Positions 57,319-64,000 of a stretch of 64,000 bases of DNA are shown in pieces. This DNA comes from CAJQPP01 sp963793465. Lineage in GTDB: Bacteria; Planctomycetota; Planctomycetia; Pirellulales; Pirellulaceae. The position numbers were made by a program, and so were the translations under genes. The stretch spans positions 124,001 to 188,000 of the forward strand of contig CAWCAJ010000011.1 of NCBI GenBank assembly GCA_963793465.1, in the 5' to 3' direction. The notes below the pieces were generated by a model. The model was not told the origin of the DNA, made no database searches, and saw only the letters and a program-made list of their open reading frames with translations. Within the stretch, counting starts at the first letter, position 1. Every line of letters begins with the position of its first letter.

Positions 57319-57455
57319 GGGCCAGCCATTACGCTCCGGGCTACGCTCCGGGCCAGCCATTACGCTCCGGGCTACGCTCCGGGCCAGCCATTACGCTCCG
57401 GGCTACGCTCCGGGCCAGCCATTACACTCCGGGCTACGCTCCGGGCCAGCCATTC
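57319..57455. repeat. 31-bp tandem repeat array (about 4.4 units)
   Basis: Units start at 57319, 57350, 57381 and 57412 with GGGCCAGCCATTACGCTCCG and end CTACGCTCC; a partial fifth unit begins at 57443. Unit 4 has one change (TTACACTCC). The array sits in the roughly 690-base gene-free stretch 57082-57771. Within each unit ACGCTCCGGG/TACGCTCCGGG is itself a half-repeat. It looks like a minisatellite. Confidence 0.85.
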
Positions 57456-57723
57456 GTTTGCGGGAAAACCGCAACGGCGGAGGCAGTGTCGACGCCAGGT
57501 CGACCGCGCCTGAGACGGAAAACGGTCGCCGTGCTCCCCCCATTCGGTCCCCCGGCGAGTTTCTGAAGGGTTTTTGGTAGCAGTCCCGGGCAGCTATTCC
57601 CAAGAATTAGCGTGCAAAACGCGGGCCCATCCCAACATTACATAACTTTTACATGCCCCTGACACAGTGGGGGCGGATGGCTTGACGATCTCCCCTACAA
57701 TTTGCGGCTTGCTTGAATCCACG

Positions 57724-57744
57724 TTGGGGCAGCATTCGCCCCAA
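57724..57744 (+). other. Hairpin upstream of the desaturase gene
   Basis: TTGGGGC and GCCCCAA form a perfect 7-bp stem with a 7-base loop, 27 bases before the desaturase ATG. It could affect translation or end upstream transcription; no T tract follows. The rest of 57082-57771 holds only the 31-bp array. Confidence 0.4.
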
Positions 57745-57771
57745 CTCAATTTCATACTCAGAGAACCCATC

Positions 57772-58809
57772 ATGTCAACCGTCACCCGCGCCCCGCGTAA
57801 GAAGCGATCCAGCCTATCGCCAACCCCATTGGTCGTGCCGGCGGGAACTTCCCAGACCGACCAGCATCAAGAATCCAAGGAAGCCACTTCGGCCTTCCAT
57901 GATCCCGATCATCCTGCATCCTGGCAGCATAAATCCGTGATGTTGGTCGCTGTGATCGCTCCCTTTCTGGGGTTTGTGGCCGCGATTGGTTTGGCATGGC
58001 AATACGGTTGGGTCAGTCCCTTTTTTGTGGGCATGCTGGTTGTCGGTTGGTTGATCACCGGGCTGGGCATCACGATCGGATTTCACCGTATGTTGACGCA
58101 CCGTTCGTTTGATACTTACGACTGGCACCGGTTGTTTTGGGCCGGCGTGGGGTCGTTGGCCATCGAAGGTCCTCCTCTGGCTTGGTGTGCCGTGCACCGT
58201 CAGCATCACCAGCACAGCGATCATGAAGGAGATCCTCATTCCCCCCACCTGCACGGGGACGGTCTGTGGGCGGGCATCAAGGGCTTCTGGCACGCACACA
58301 CCGGTTGGCTGTTCGGTCGCAGCTGGGACGACGAGATGATTGCCAAATACGTTCCGGACCTGAAAAGAATCAAAGGCATGGACGCCATCAGCAAGCAGTA
58401 TGTGTGGTGGATCGTCGCCAGTCTGGCGTTACCAGCCATCATTGGTGGTCTGGCAACGATGTCCTGGTTTGGAGCGTTTCTGGGTTTCCTGTGGGGTGGC
58501 CTGGCACGCATCTTCCTGACTCATCATGTGACCTGGTCCGTGAATTCCATCTGCCATATTTTCGGTCGACGGGATTTCCATTCTGATGACGATTCCCGCA
58601 ACAACTTGATCTTTGGAATCCTCAGCCATGGAGAAGGCTGGCACAACAACCATCATGCCTTCCCCACATCGGCCCGTCACGGCTTGAAATGGTGGCAATG
58701 GGACACCAGTTGGATGATTATCAAGTTGATGAGCATGGTCGGGCTGGTTTGGAACGTACGCACACCCAGTGCCAAGGCCATGGCAGCCAAACAACGCGAC
58801 CACGCCTGA
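57772..58809 (+). CDS. Membrane acyl-CoA/acyl-lipid desaturase
   Basis: From ATG 57772 a hydrophilic stretch of about 50 residues precedes membrane helices (VMLVAVIAPFLGFVAAIGLA). The three histidine boxes for the di-iron site are present: HRMLTHRSF, HRQHHQHSD and HNNHHAF. The arrangement is that of delta-9 type fatty acid desaturases, which introduce a double bond into acyl chains and adjust membrane fluidity. The following 270 bases belong to a repeat patch. Both ends match the family, so no truncation is evident. Confidence 0.93.
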   Translation: MSTVTRAPRKKRSSLSPTPLVVPAGTSQTDQHQESKEATSAFHDPDHPASWQHKSVMLVAVIAPFLGFVAAIGLAWQYGWVSPFFVGMLVVGWLITGLGITIGFHRMLTHRSFDTYDWHRLFWAGVGSLAIEGPPLAWCAVHRQHHQHSDHEGDPHSPHLHGDGLWAGIKGFWHAHTGWLFGRSWDDEMIAKYVPDLKRIKGMDAISKQYVWWIVASLALPAIIGGLATMSWFGAFLGFLWGGLARIFLTHHVTWSVNSICHIFGRRDFHSDDDSRNNLIFGILSHGEGWHNNHHAFPTSARHGLKWWQWDTSWMIIKLMSMVGLVWNVRTPSAKAMAAKQRDHA

Positions 58810-58853
58810 ACGAAAGAACGGGGACAAACGAAAGAACGGGGACAGGTCCAATT
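58809..58853 (+). repeat. 18-bp tandem duplication of the GAAAGAACGGGGACA motif
   Basis: AACGAAAGAACGGGGACA occurs twice without change, at 58809-58826 and 58827-58844, and is followed by GGTCCAATT. The first copy begins at the last base of the desaturase stop codon. Related inverted motifs occur at 59053-59077 and at 61068-61520, around the RAYT gene. Confidence 0.8.
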
Positions 58854-59052
58854 AAACGGTTTCAGGTGGTGTCTTCGGAGGTCAAGCCAATAGATTGCTG
58901 CATTGATTTGATCCGCCCCCGCGATTGGGCCGAGCATGTCCATCTGCCTATCTACGAAAAAGGACGAGGCCATTTGAATCGGCCACGCCGTCAGCAACCA
59001 CGCTCGACCGAAGGAGAAACACCAAGTGTGCCCGAGGGACCCAGGAAGACGC

Positions 59053-59077
59053 AATTGGACCTGTCCCTGTTTTCTCC
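59053..59077 (-). repeat. Inverted copy of the GGGGACAGGTCCAATT motif
   Basis: AATTGGACCTGTCCC at 59053-59067 is the reverse complement of GGGACAGGTCCAATT at 58839-58853. The pair brackets about 200 bases (58854-59052) in which I see no gene. The neighbouring TGTCCCTGTTTTCTCC (59062-59077) pairs perfectly with GGAGAAAACAGGGACA at 59547-59562, so this copy also bounds the DUF1559 fragment. Confidence 0.75.
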
Positions 59078-59546
59078 TTAGTCCAATGTTGTGTTTGATT
59101 CATGCCCGGCGGCGCTTGCCATCGCGAATATGACGGCAGGTTCGATCAATTCGGAAACGAATAGAACAGAACCGTCCACACGAGCCATATTGCAGCCTGC
59201 AGGATGTCGTGAATACGGTTGGCCAAGCGAGTTGGAAACGTTCATCGTTTTGCCGCCCTGGTCATGTACGTTGCCCAACCGTAGTCCCGCCCAGGAAAGC
59301 CAGTAGCTTTTGTTGGCGGCTTGTCCTTCATTAACGAACCCAACCTTGTCAGAAAGCGTGAGCACTGTTTTTAGAGGGGCATTTGCATCGACATCCAATT
59401 CAAGGCCATTCTTGATTAGCTTGCCTCCCAGCGATTCCCAGAACAGCAACGTGTTGGACATTCCATCACTGACTTTCGCCATGGTTATTTTGGCGGCTTC
59501 ACTGTTACCCAGTATTTGAACTCCTATTGGCCCCTCGGTTAGCTGG
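59078..59546 (-). pseudogene. 3' fragment of a DUF1559 pseudopilin-like gene
   Basis: The last 155 residues or so of a DUF1559 protein remain: GPIGVQILGNSEAAKITMAK, VSDGMSNTLLFWESLGGKL, and the C-terminal H-x9-DG motif HPAGCNMARVDGSVLF, then a normal stop at 59078. The N-terminal prepilin helix and middle are missing. Upstream, the same frame runs through the reverse of the transposase region with no similarity. The fragment is bounded on both sides by the perfect 16-bp inverted repeat, so a recombination or insertion event probably cut it. Confidence 0.7.
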
Positions 59547-59562
59547 GGAGAAAACAGGGACA
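59547..59562 (+). repeat. Right copy of the 16-bp inverted repeat
   Basis: GGAGAAAACAGGGACA is the exact reverse complement of 59062-59077. It marks the point where similarity to DUF1559 ends and lies about 140 bases before the RAYT start. It belongs to the same G-A-rich motif family as 58809-58844. Confidence 0.75.
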
Positions 59563-59702
59563 CCCATTTTCTGGTCTGGTATCTGCTTGATCGCGGGTAT
59601 GCTCTTTTGTACACTTGTTGGCAGTTGGGAACGAAGCGTGGCCAGGGAAGGCGGAAAAACCGAGCGGCTGAGATGGTGTGCTTGGCACCCAAGGAGCTCC
59701 TG

Positions 59703-60842
59703 ATGGGCAGACTGGCACGCGGCGAATACCTGGACCCGCAACGCATCCAGATCGTGCACACCACACAACGCTGTGTGCGTCGTGCCTTCCTCTGTGGCAG
59801 CGACCCCCTGACCGGCAAGTCCTTCGAACACCGGCGGCAATGGATCCGTGACCGCCTGGAGTTCCTGGCCTCGGTGTTTGGCATCGACTGCCTGACCTTC
59901 AGTGTGATGAACAACCACCTGCACCTGATCCTGCGGAGCCGACCGGACGTAGTGCGACAATGGACCGACGAGCAGGTGGCCCGCCGCTGGCTGCGACTGT
60001 TCCCCCGGCGACGGCTGCCCGACGGTCAACCGGCGGCACCCGACCAGGCGGAGCTGAACACGTTGTTGCAGGACCCTGGCAGGCTGGCGGAGTTGCGAAT
60101 CCGGCTCTCGGATATCAGCTGGTGGATGCGTTGCACGTCCGAAGTGATTGCCCGCCAAGCCAACCGGGAAGACCAGTGTCGGGGTCATTTCTGGGAGGGT
60201 CGCTTTGGGGCTCAAATGATCACCGACACGGCCAGCTTGCTGGCCTGCGCCATGTACGTGGACCTGAACCCGATCCGGGCCGCCATGGCCGATACTCCCG
60301 AAGCGTCGCGTTTTACTGGCGCCAAGGAACGCCTGGATGACTGGCGTCAGTGCACATCCACTGGAAAAGGCACACAGTCCGGTCGGCGGAACGGTAAGCG
60401 GCCAGCCGCCAAGCAAGGTTCCCCAGACCGGACCGGAAACTCGCAGCGTTGGGAGCGTCGTGGTCAGGGGCTACGCAGTGGCTGGATGAGTCCCCTGGAA
60501 ATCAACGAGCAGTCGGATCCAGTGGGAGCCGACGCCAGTGCCAACGGACGCCGGGCCAGTTGCAAGGGCTTTTTGCCGTTGTCGCTGGGCCGTTACTTGC
60601 AGTTACTGGATTGGACGGGACGCCAACTGCGGGTCGACAAGCGGGGTGCGATCCCGGCCGATTTGGCTCCGATCCTGCAACGCCTGGGTTTGGACGCGGC
60701 CAACTGGTGCGACCTGGTGCTGAGGTTTGGCCGGTTGTTCAAACGGGTGGCCGGGGGTCCCCCGGCCGTCGCCGCCGAGGCCAAACGCCGCGGTCAGAAC
60801 TGGATGCAGGCACCGGGCGCCGCGCTGTTGCACGCGGCCTGA
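59703..60842 (+). CDS. RAYT-type (Y1/HUH) transposase
   Basis: From ATG 59703 (MGRLARGEYLDPQRIQIVHT) the protein has the pattern RCVRRAFLCGSDPLTGKSFE, the HUH motif in MNNHLHLILR, a Y1 tyrosine region ending CAMYVDLNPIRAAMAD, and RGHFWEGRFGAQMI. Such REP-associated tyrosine transposases are single-stranded nicking enzymes often domesticated beside short palindromic repeats. A C-terminal helical extension (SLGRYLQLLDWTGRQLRVDK) is typical of the planctomycete subgroup. It is intact. An open frame begins at 59607, but upstream residues are not family-like. Repeats flank it on both sides, as expected for this class. Confidence 0.88.
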   Translation: MGRLARGEYLDPQRIQIVHTTQRCVRRAFLCGSDPLTGKSFEHRRQWIRDRLEFLASVFGIDCLTFSVMNNHLHLILRSRPDVVRQWTDEQVARRWLRLFPRRRLPDGQPAAPDQAELNTLLQDPGRLAELRIRLSDISWWMRCTSEVIARQANREDQCRGHFWEGRFGAQMITDTASLLACAMYVDLNPIRAAMADTPEASRFTGAKERLDDWRQCTSTGKGTQSGRRNGKRPAAKQGSPDRTGNSQRWERRGQGLRSGWMSPLEINEQSDPVGADASANGRRASCKGFLPLSLGRYLQLLDWTGRQLRVDKRGAIPADLAPILQRLGLDAANWCDLVLRFGRLFKRVAGGPPAVAAEAKRRGQNWMQAPGAALLHAA

Positions 60843-60862
60843 CCGCCAGCGGGTATCTATCT

Positions 60863-60891
60863 TGATCATTGACCCTTTGCTGGGTCGATCA
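60863..60891 (+). other. Imperfect hairpin after the RAYT gene
   Basis: TGATC-ATT-GACCC pairs with GGGTC-GATCA around a 6-base loop, with a 3-base bulge, 20 bases after the stop codon. It may be a terminator-like or REP-like structure. No T tract follows. Confidence 0.4.
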
Positions 60892-61007
60892 GTCCAGTCC
60901 CCGGCTGCGCTCACGAAGGGCGATTCACTTGCCTGGCGACGCCACTACACGCCTGCCATCGCCGTTAAAGGCCTCCTCGGCGAAAACCGGCGTCTGCAAC
61001 CATTGCT

Positions 61008-61200
61008 AATTCGCGGCGATCCGCTCAAGTTTGGCAACTGAGTCCACGTCAAGCCTCCCTTAAATTTGGGTGGCCCCTTTCTTTCGCCACAGAATTGACA
61101 TCAACCCGTCCAGAAGATTGGGTGGCCCCTTTCTTTCCCGCCCCTTTCTTTCCCCCGCCCCTTTCTTTCCGCCCCTTTCTTTCCTGGCCCCTTTCTTTCG
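61008..61200 (-). repeat. Repeat patch: long unit plus six GCCCCTTTCTTTC copies
   Basis: A unit of about 75 bases (61008-61085, containing GATCCGCTCAAGTTTGGCAA) ends in GGGTGGCCCCTTTCTTTCG. A shorter related unit follows (61092-61136, ATTGACATCAACCC...GGGTGGCCCCTTTCTTTC). Then copies of GCCCCTTTCTTTC continue to 61200 (six in all). On the minus strand the motif is GAAAGAAAGGGGC. ORFs crossing this patch are low-complexity artefacts. Confidence 0.8.
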
Positions 61201-61404
61201 CCATTTTTCATTCCGCCCGATCTTCGTGGCTTTGTGCCACCGTGAGAAAAAATCCGGCGCGATGAATTTTGATCAGGGACGCTTACCGGTGGGTTGGTCA
61301 TGCAACGGCAGACGCGGCACTATGAAGAATGGGTGCGCACGGAGTCACAGAGACACAGAGGATTCAGATCCGTCAGAATCAATTCACACCCGGCGAAACC
61401 AATG

Positions 61405-61520
61405 CCAATTCACGCCGATCCGCTCAAGTTGGGCAACTGAATCGACATCAGGCCTCCCTCAAATTTCGGGTGGCCCCATTCTTTCGGGTGGCCCCATTCT
61501 TTTGCCGCCCCATTCTTTCG
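61405..61520 (-). repeat. Second repeat patch with three GCCCCATTCTTTCG copies
   Basis: The unit beginning near 61405 (GATCCGCTCAAGTTGGGCAA) resembles the one at 61008, with about one change in six by eye. It ends in GGGTGGCCCCATTCTTTCG, repeated as GGGTGGCCCCATTCTTTTG and GCCGCCCCATTCTTTCG up to 61520. The patch covers the 3' end of the DUF1559 gene. Between the patches (61201-61404) I see no gene, only a possible CACGGAGTCACAGAGACACA motif at 61336-61355. Confidence 0.8.
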
Positions 61521-62682
61521 GTCGAATTTTTAAAAATCTCCCGGATCCAGTACTTGTCCGTCTGCCATGCCGGCTCAGCTGATAAAGGACCATCCAGTCA
61601 GTATCGCGACGAATAGTCCGCACAGATCCGTCCGCAAAAACAAAATTGCAGGTGTGCAAATGACTGGAACCAAATCCGAAGGCACTTGAATACCGTGAAT
61701 CGCCAAGTGGTTTTACATGCCATAACGTGGGGTGAATATGGGACATCCAGGGAACCGCTCCTCGCATACGTGCAAGTCCTCCAAAGGCGAATGCTTGGGC
61801 ACTCCTCAGTACGTCCTCTTTTACATCGCCTATTGTCTCACCGATCAATACCGTGGAACTCTGACCGTCACCTATCTCCCGACTTGAAACCAGTTTGCGA
61901 CTGGACATGACACCCGTAAACCGTTTCCTCTCCAGGTCGTTTGTTTCTCCTCCGGAATGTGCTCCGGCGCAGCCCAGATAATTGCCACAAAATACGTGAT
62001 GACTCACGACATCATCGTAGATCCCGGAAGAATCTCCTTCCACCTTTCCCTTTTTCAACACGATCCATGCGAATCCATCGTGGTTTTTGTCAACCCTGGT
62101 GGGTTCGTTCACAGGCTGAGAACCTGCAAACACAACAAGGGAATCGTTATCGGTTGCAGACAACCTACTGGATGGACAGGTGAACAACTCGATATCCGCA
62201 GATGCCAATTCTTCGAACCCATTCGCATCTCCAAACCACGTGAGCCGACCTGCTATGTATTCGGGCGTTTCTGCAAGTATCCGGTATGTGTTGGTCAATG
62301 CACTCTCTGCCTGGTGGAACAAGTTGTTCTGCTCGACAAAAGGCAGCAATTGAACACCAAACGAAGTGTGTTGCGTACGTTTCCAGTAATAACTGCTGTC
62401 CGGATTCAGCCACCCGTCATGCAGATCAAACAAAAATTGTTCCGCAAAACCAAGCGTTCCGAGCGGAAACGATCGTTTTGCCGCATGATAATTCTGGCAG
62501 GCAATGCCCAGTTGCCGCAAGTTGTTTTGACAATGGGTGAGTCTGGTAGATTCCCGAATCGAGTTGATGGCAGGCAACGTCAACGCAACAAGGATACCAA
62601 CAATTCCAATGGCAACAAGCAATTCCACAAGTGTAAACGCCGACTTGAAATTTTTTGCCTTTTGGTTTGGCGCACTGTTCAT
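61459..62682 (-). CDS. DUF1559 pseudopilin-like protein with repeat-encoded C-terminus
   Basis: The N-terminus carries a type IV prepilin signal and helix (FTLVELLVAIGIVGILVALT). The DUF1559 body shows SIRESTRLTHCQNNLRQLGI, ELFTCPSSRLSATDNDSLVV and GDGQSSTVLIGETIGDVKED, and ends with the H-x9-DG motif (SHLHTCNFVFADGSVRTI). Such proteins are thought to be pseudopilins of a secretion or fibre system and are greatly expanded in planctomycetes. The last residues, RPKEWGGKRMGPPERMGPPE, are encoded by the repeat patch at 61468-61520, so the original stop seems lost. The start overlaps the MauE stop as ATGA. Confidence 0.88.
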   Translation of the reverse strand: MNSAPNQKAKNFKSAFTLVELLVAIGIVGILVALTLPAINSIRESTRLTHCQNNLRQLGIACQNYHAAKRSFPLGTLGFAEQFLFDLHDGWLNPDSSYYWKRTQHTSFGVQLLPFVEQNNLFHQAESALTNTYRILAETPEYIAGRLTWFGDANGFEELASADIELFTCPSSRLSATDNDSLVVFAGSQPVNEPTRVDKNHDGFAWIVLKKGKVEGDSSGIYDDVVSHHVFCGNYLGCAGAHSGGETNDLERKRFTGVMSSRKLVSSREIGDGQSSTVLIGETIGDVKEDVLRSAQAFAFGGLARMRGAVPWMSHIHPTLWHVKPLGDSRYSSAFGFGSSHLHTCNFVFADGSVRTIRRDTDWMVLYQLSRHGRRTSTGSGRFLKIRPKEWGGKRMGPPERMGPPEI

Positions 62683-63197
62683 CGTTCGCTCCTGACGATA
62701 TGGGATGCCGCCCGTTGATTTGTTTCAGCGGCACGATACCGATAAGTTGACACGACCAGGCTAGACGCACACAACGTAAAAACCTTCAGGATGGAGGCTA
62801 TTCCAACCTGACCACTGTCGATTCCAAAGCATCCACAGTCAATTTGAAGTCCCCTTGCCAGAACCGTGATTTGCGCCGTGCCGTAGACAAAAAACAGGCC
62901 CGTCGCAATCCACAATGCCGATAGCCTCCAACTTCCAGCGACAATCAACAACGCTACAAGAACGTGCAATAAAGGAAGTGCCAGCGCAAGTTGCTTTGCA
63001 ACAAAAACAGGAACGATTCTGTAGCCTAGAATACTCGAAAGAAAAAAGTACGAATTTCCGATATGAACCAGTCCCGTAAATAGCAGACTGCAAGCGATTG
63101 TCAATTCAACAACTCTGAGCAACCATCCTGCAGGCCCAGCTGAATTCTGGCATCGCCGCCGATTTATTCGTTGTTCTTCAATTGTGAATTGCGCCAT
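62679..63197 (-). CDS. MauE/DoxX-like redox membrane protein
   Basis: A four-helix membrane protein: LLRVVELTIACSLLFTGLVH, VFVAKQLALALPLLHVLVAL, LSALWIATGLFFVYGTAQIT and VGIASILKVFTLCASSLVVS. Between helices 3 and 4 is the MauE signature RGLQIDCGCFGID. MauE-type proteins support disulfide or cofactor maturation of exported proteins in the membrane. It overlaps the upstream rhodanese gene and the downstream DUF1559 gene (ATGA), so the three are one operon. ATG 63197 is the chosen start; 63206 is possible. Confidence 0.85.
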   Translation of the reverse strand: MAQFTIEEQRINRRRCQNSAGPAGWLLRVVELTIACSLLFTGLVHIGNSYFFLSSILGYRIVPVFVAKQLALALPLLHVLVALLIVAGSWRLSALWIATGLFFVYGTAQITVLARGLQIDCGCFGIDSGQVGIASILKVFTLCASSLVVSTYRYRAAETNQRAASHIVRSER

Positions 63198-64000
63198 TCC
63201 CACCACCCGCCTTCATATATCTGGACGTTTGACAGTCCGGCAAAATACAAATGCTTTGCCACAATCTCATCCCATTCACAGTTTTTGCTCTGGCAATATA
63301 CCGTTATCGACTGCGCATGCTTCAAATAGGCTACGGCAGCCGAAAAATGCTCGGGTCGCCCGTCAACCGGGACACAGATTGCACCCGGAATATGTCCACT
63401 TGCATACGCACGATGTGGCCGAGCGTCCACGATTGCATGCTCACCAGCGATTGAAACCAATTTGCGGACCTCTTCTAATTCCACGCGGGGAAGATTTGCC
63501 GCGAAATGATACTGTGTTACGAGTGCAACGGAAGAAGGGTTGTTGCCGAAACTGTTTCGTAAAAATCGGTCGAGAACATTTGCGACCACGAAACAAGCCA
63601 CAATCAGAAGCATGATGTTTCGCAACAATTGCCTCCATGTCTGGCCAACCGGGTGCAAGTAGAATTCGAGACGTCTCAGCCCAACAACTCCCAGAAAAAA
63701 GGCGCTGATACAGCAAAGTTGAAAAACCAGTTTGTCGAAGTTTACAGACGCCTTCTTCTCTTTGTTGATCTCAACCATGACGCCGTCCCACTCCGCCAAA
63801 AGGTCAGCGTACGACCGTAATTCAATTTGTCCTGGGGGGTCCAAAATGCGTGCGAAACCGCCTACGTCACCCAAGTACACCACCCAATGTCGACTGACCG
63901 TTTGATACTTGCTACGGTTGAGATGCAGAAGCCTGGGACCGGCTGATGATTTTAACGAATAGACCGTTCCTCTTTTTTTCGGGGTTGCGACCAACCCAAT
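63164..64000 (-). CDS. C39-like peptidase/rhodanese fusion, 5' truncated by the window
   Basis: The frame is open to the window edge. The visible N-terminal part looks like the end of a C39-type papain-like domain: SRHWVVYLGDVGGFARILDP with the catalytic His and Asp, followed by SYADLLAEWDGVMVEI. The cysteine region would lie outside. Two membrane helices follow (FQLCCISAFFLGVVGLRRL and LLRNIMLLIVACFVVANVLD). The C-terminal rhodanese domain has AIVDARPHRAYASGHIPGAI and the active-site loop TVYCQSKNCEWDEIVAKHL. Papain-like peptidase, rhodanese, MauE and pseudopilin in one operon suggest processing or redox handling of an exported fibre. Confidence 0.8.
   Translation of the reverse strand: MGLVATPKKRGTVYSLKSSAGPRLLHLNRSKYQTVSRHWVVYLGDVGGFARILDPPGQIELRSYADLLAEWDGVMVEINKEKKASVNFDKLVFQLCCISAFFLGVVGLRRLEFYLHPVGQTWRQLLRNIMLLIVACFVVANVLDRFLRNSFGNNPSSVALVTQYHFAANLPRVELEEVRKLVSIAGEHAIVDARPHRAYASGHIPGAICVPVDGRPEHFSAAVAYLKHAQSITVYCQSKNCEWDEIVAKHLYFAGLSNVQIYEGGWWEWRNSQLKNNE

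Noticed and set aside
57319..57455. CRISPR array
   Set aside because: Units are directly adjacent with no unique spacers, and there are no cas genes.
57201..57566. Plus-strand ORFs over the 31-bp array (SHYAPGYAPGQP-like repeats)
   Set aside because: The periodic protein is just the translated tandem repeat; there is no start context and no domain.
58677..59054. Minus-strand ORF between the desaturase and the DUF1559 fragment
   Set aside because: It crosses the 18-bp tandem repeat (CPRSFVCPRSFV is the repeat translated) and overlaps the desaturase.
59607..60842. RAYT region as an insertion sequence with terminal inverted repeats and a DDE enzyme
   Set aside because: The protein is a Y1/HUH enzyme, and no target-site duplication or classical IS ends were seen.
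61101..61301. Minus-strand ORF rich in Lys, Gly and Arg
   Set aside because: It is encoded by the GAAAGAAAGGGGC repeats and has no other support.

Overview
The window looks like a chromosome segment of a planctomycete, probably Pirellulales-like. Visible reasons are DUF1559 pseudopilin-like proteins with the H-x9-DG motif, a TIGR03067 protein, several exported PQQ-type beta-propellers, DUF2330, an exported M13 peptidase, a Y1 (RAYT-type) transposase of the sort common in that phylum, and frequent GTG/TTG starts with weak ribosome-binding sites. I saw no rRNA, tRNA or CRISPR array. The species assignment is inference.

Layout. 1-5.6 kb: end of a glycosyltransferase-like gene, a membrane GT2, an S9 oligopeptidase and a DUF2330 protein. 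6-11.7 kb: two PQQ propellers and a TlpA-like thioredoxin protein. 12-14.9 kb: a GT39-type membrane glycosyltransferase and a DPM1-like GT2. 14.9-21.8 kb: glutaminyl cyclase and an AddA/AddB-like helicase-nuclease pair coupled by a GTGA overlap. 22-29 kb: threonine synthase, thymidine kinase, a zinc-ribbon protein, thioredoxin reductase, CstA and aldose 1-epimerase. 29-37 kb: ECF sigma factor with putative anti-sigma protein, M13 peptidase, small HExxH protein, two tandem HtrA-like proteins (the second a pseudoprotease with a nested PDZ domain) and an internally deleted P450. 37-44.4 kb: TIGR03067 protein, VTT membrane protein, a histidine kinase/response regulator pair with ATGA overlap, GlgX and PurM. 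44.5-47.7 kb: a DsbD operon. 48-57 kb: APH-fold kinase, divergent P-II protein, receiver-like protein, transglutaminase, a third PQQ protein, zinc-binding lipoprotein and a large sortilin-like propeller. 57-61.5 kb: desaturase, then an accessory patch with tandem repeats, a short-motif family and a RAYT transposase beside a DUF1559 fragment. 61.5-64 kb: a C39/rhodanese protein, MauE and DUF1559 operon running off the window.

The strongest unusual signal is dsbD (44577-46940, minus). The first cysteine of its C-terminal thioredoxin WCxxC motif is replaced by an in-frame TGA. The frame is intact on both sides, and a 6-bp hairpin with a GGUC loop lies 23 nt after the TGA. This fits a selenocysteine-containing DsbD (UxxC) with a bacterial SECIS element. 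No selA/B/C/D genes lie in the window, so the decoding capacity of the organism cannot be judged here.

At least six clear frame breaks cut otherwise well conserved genes (positions near 2226, 8638, 9966, 34862, 50015 and 53046), several of them at C or G runs. They look more like base-run indels in the assembly than decay, but only resequencing can tell. The dsbD TGA is not of this type, because it needs a substitution rather than an indel.
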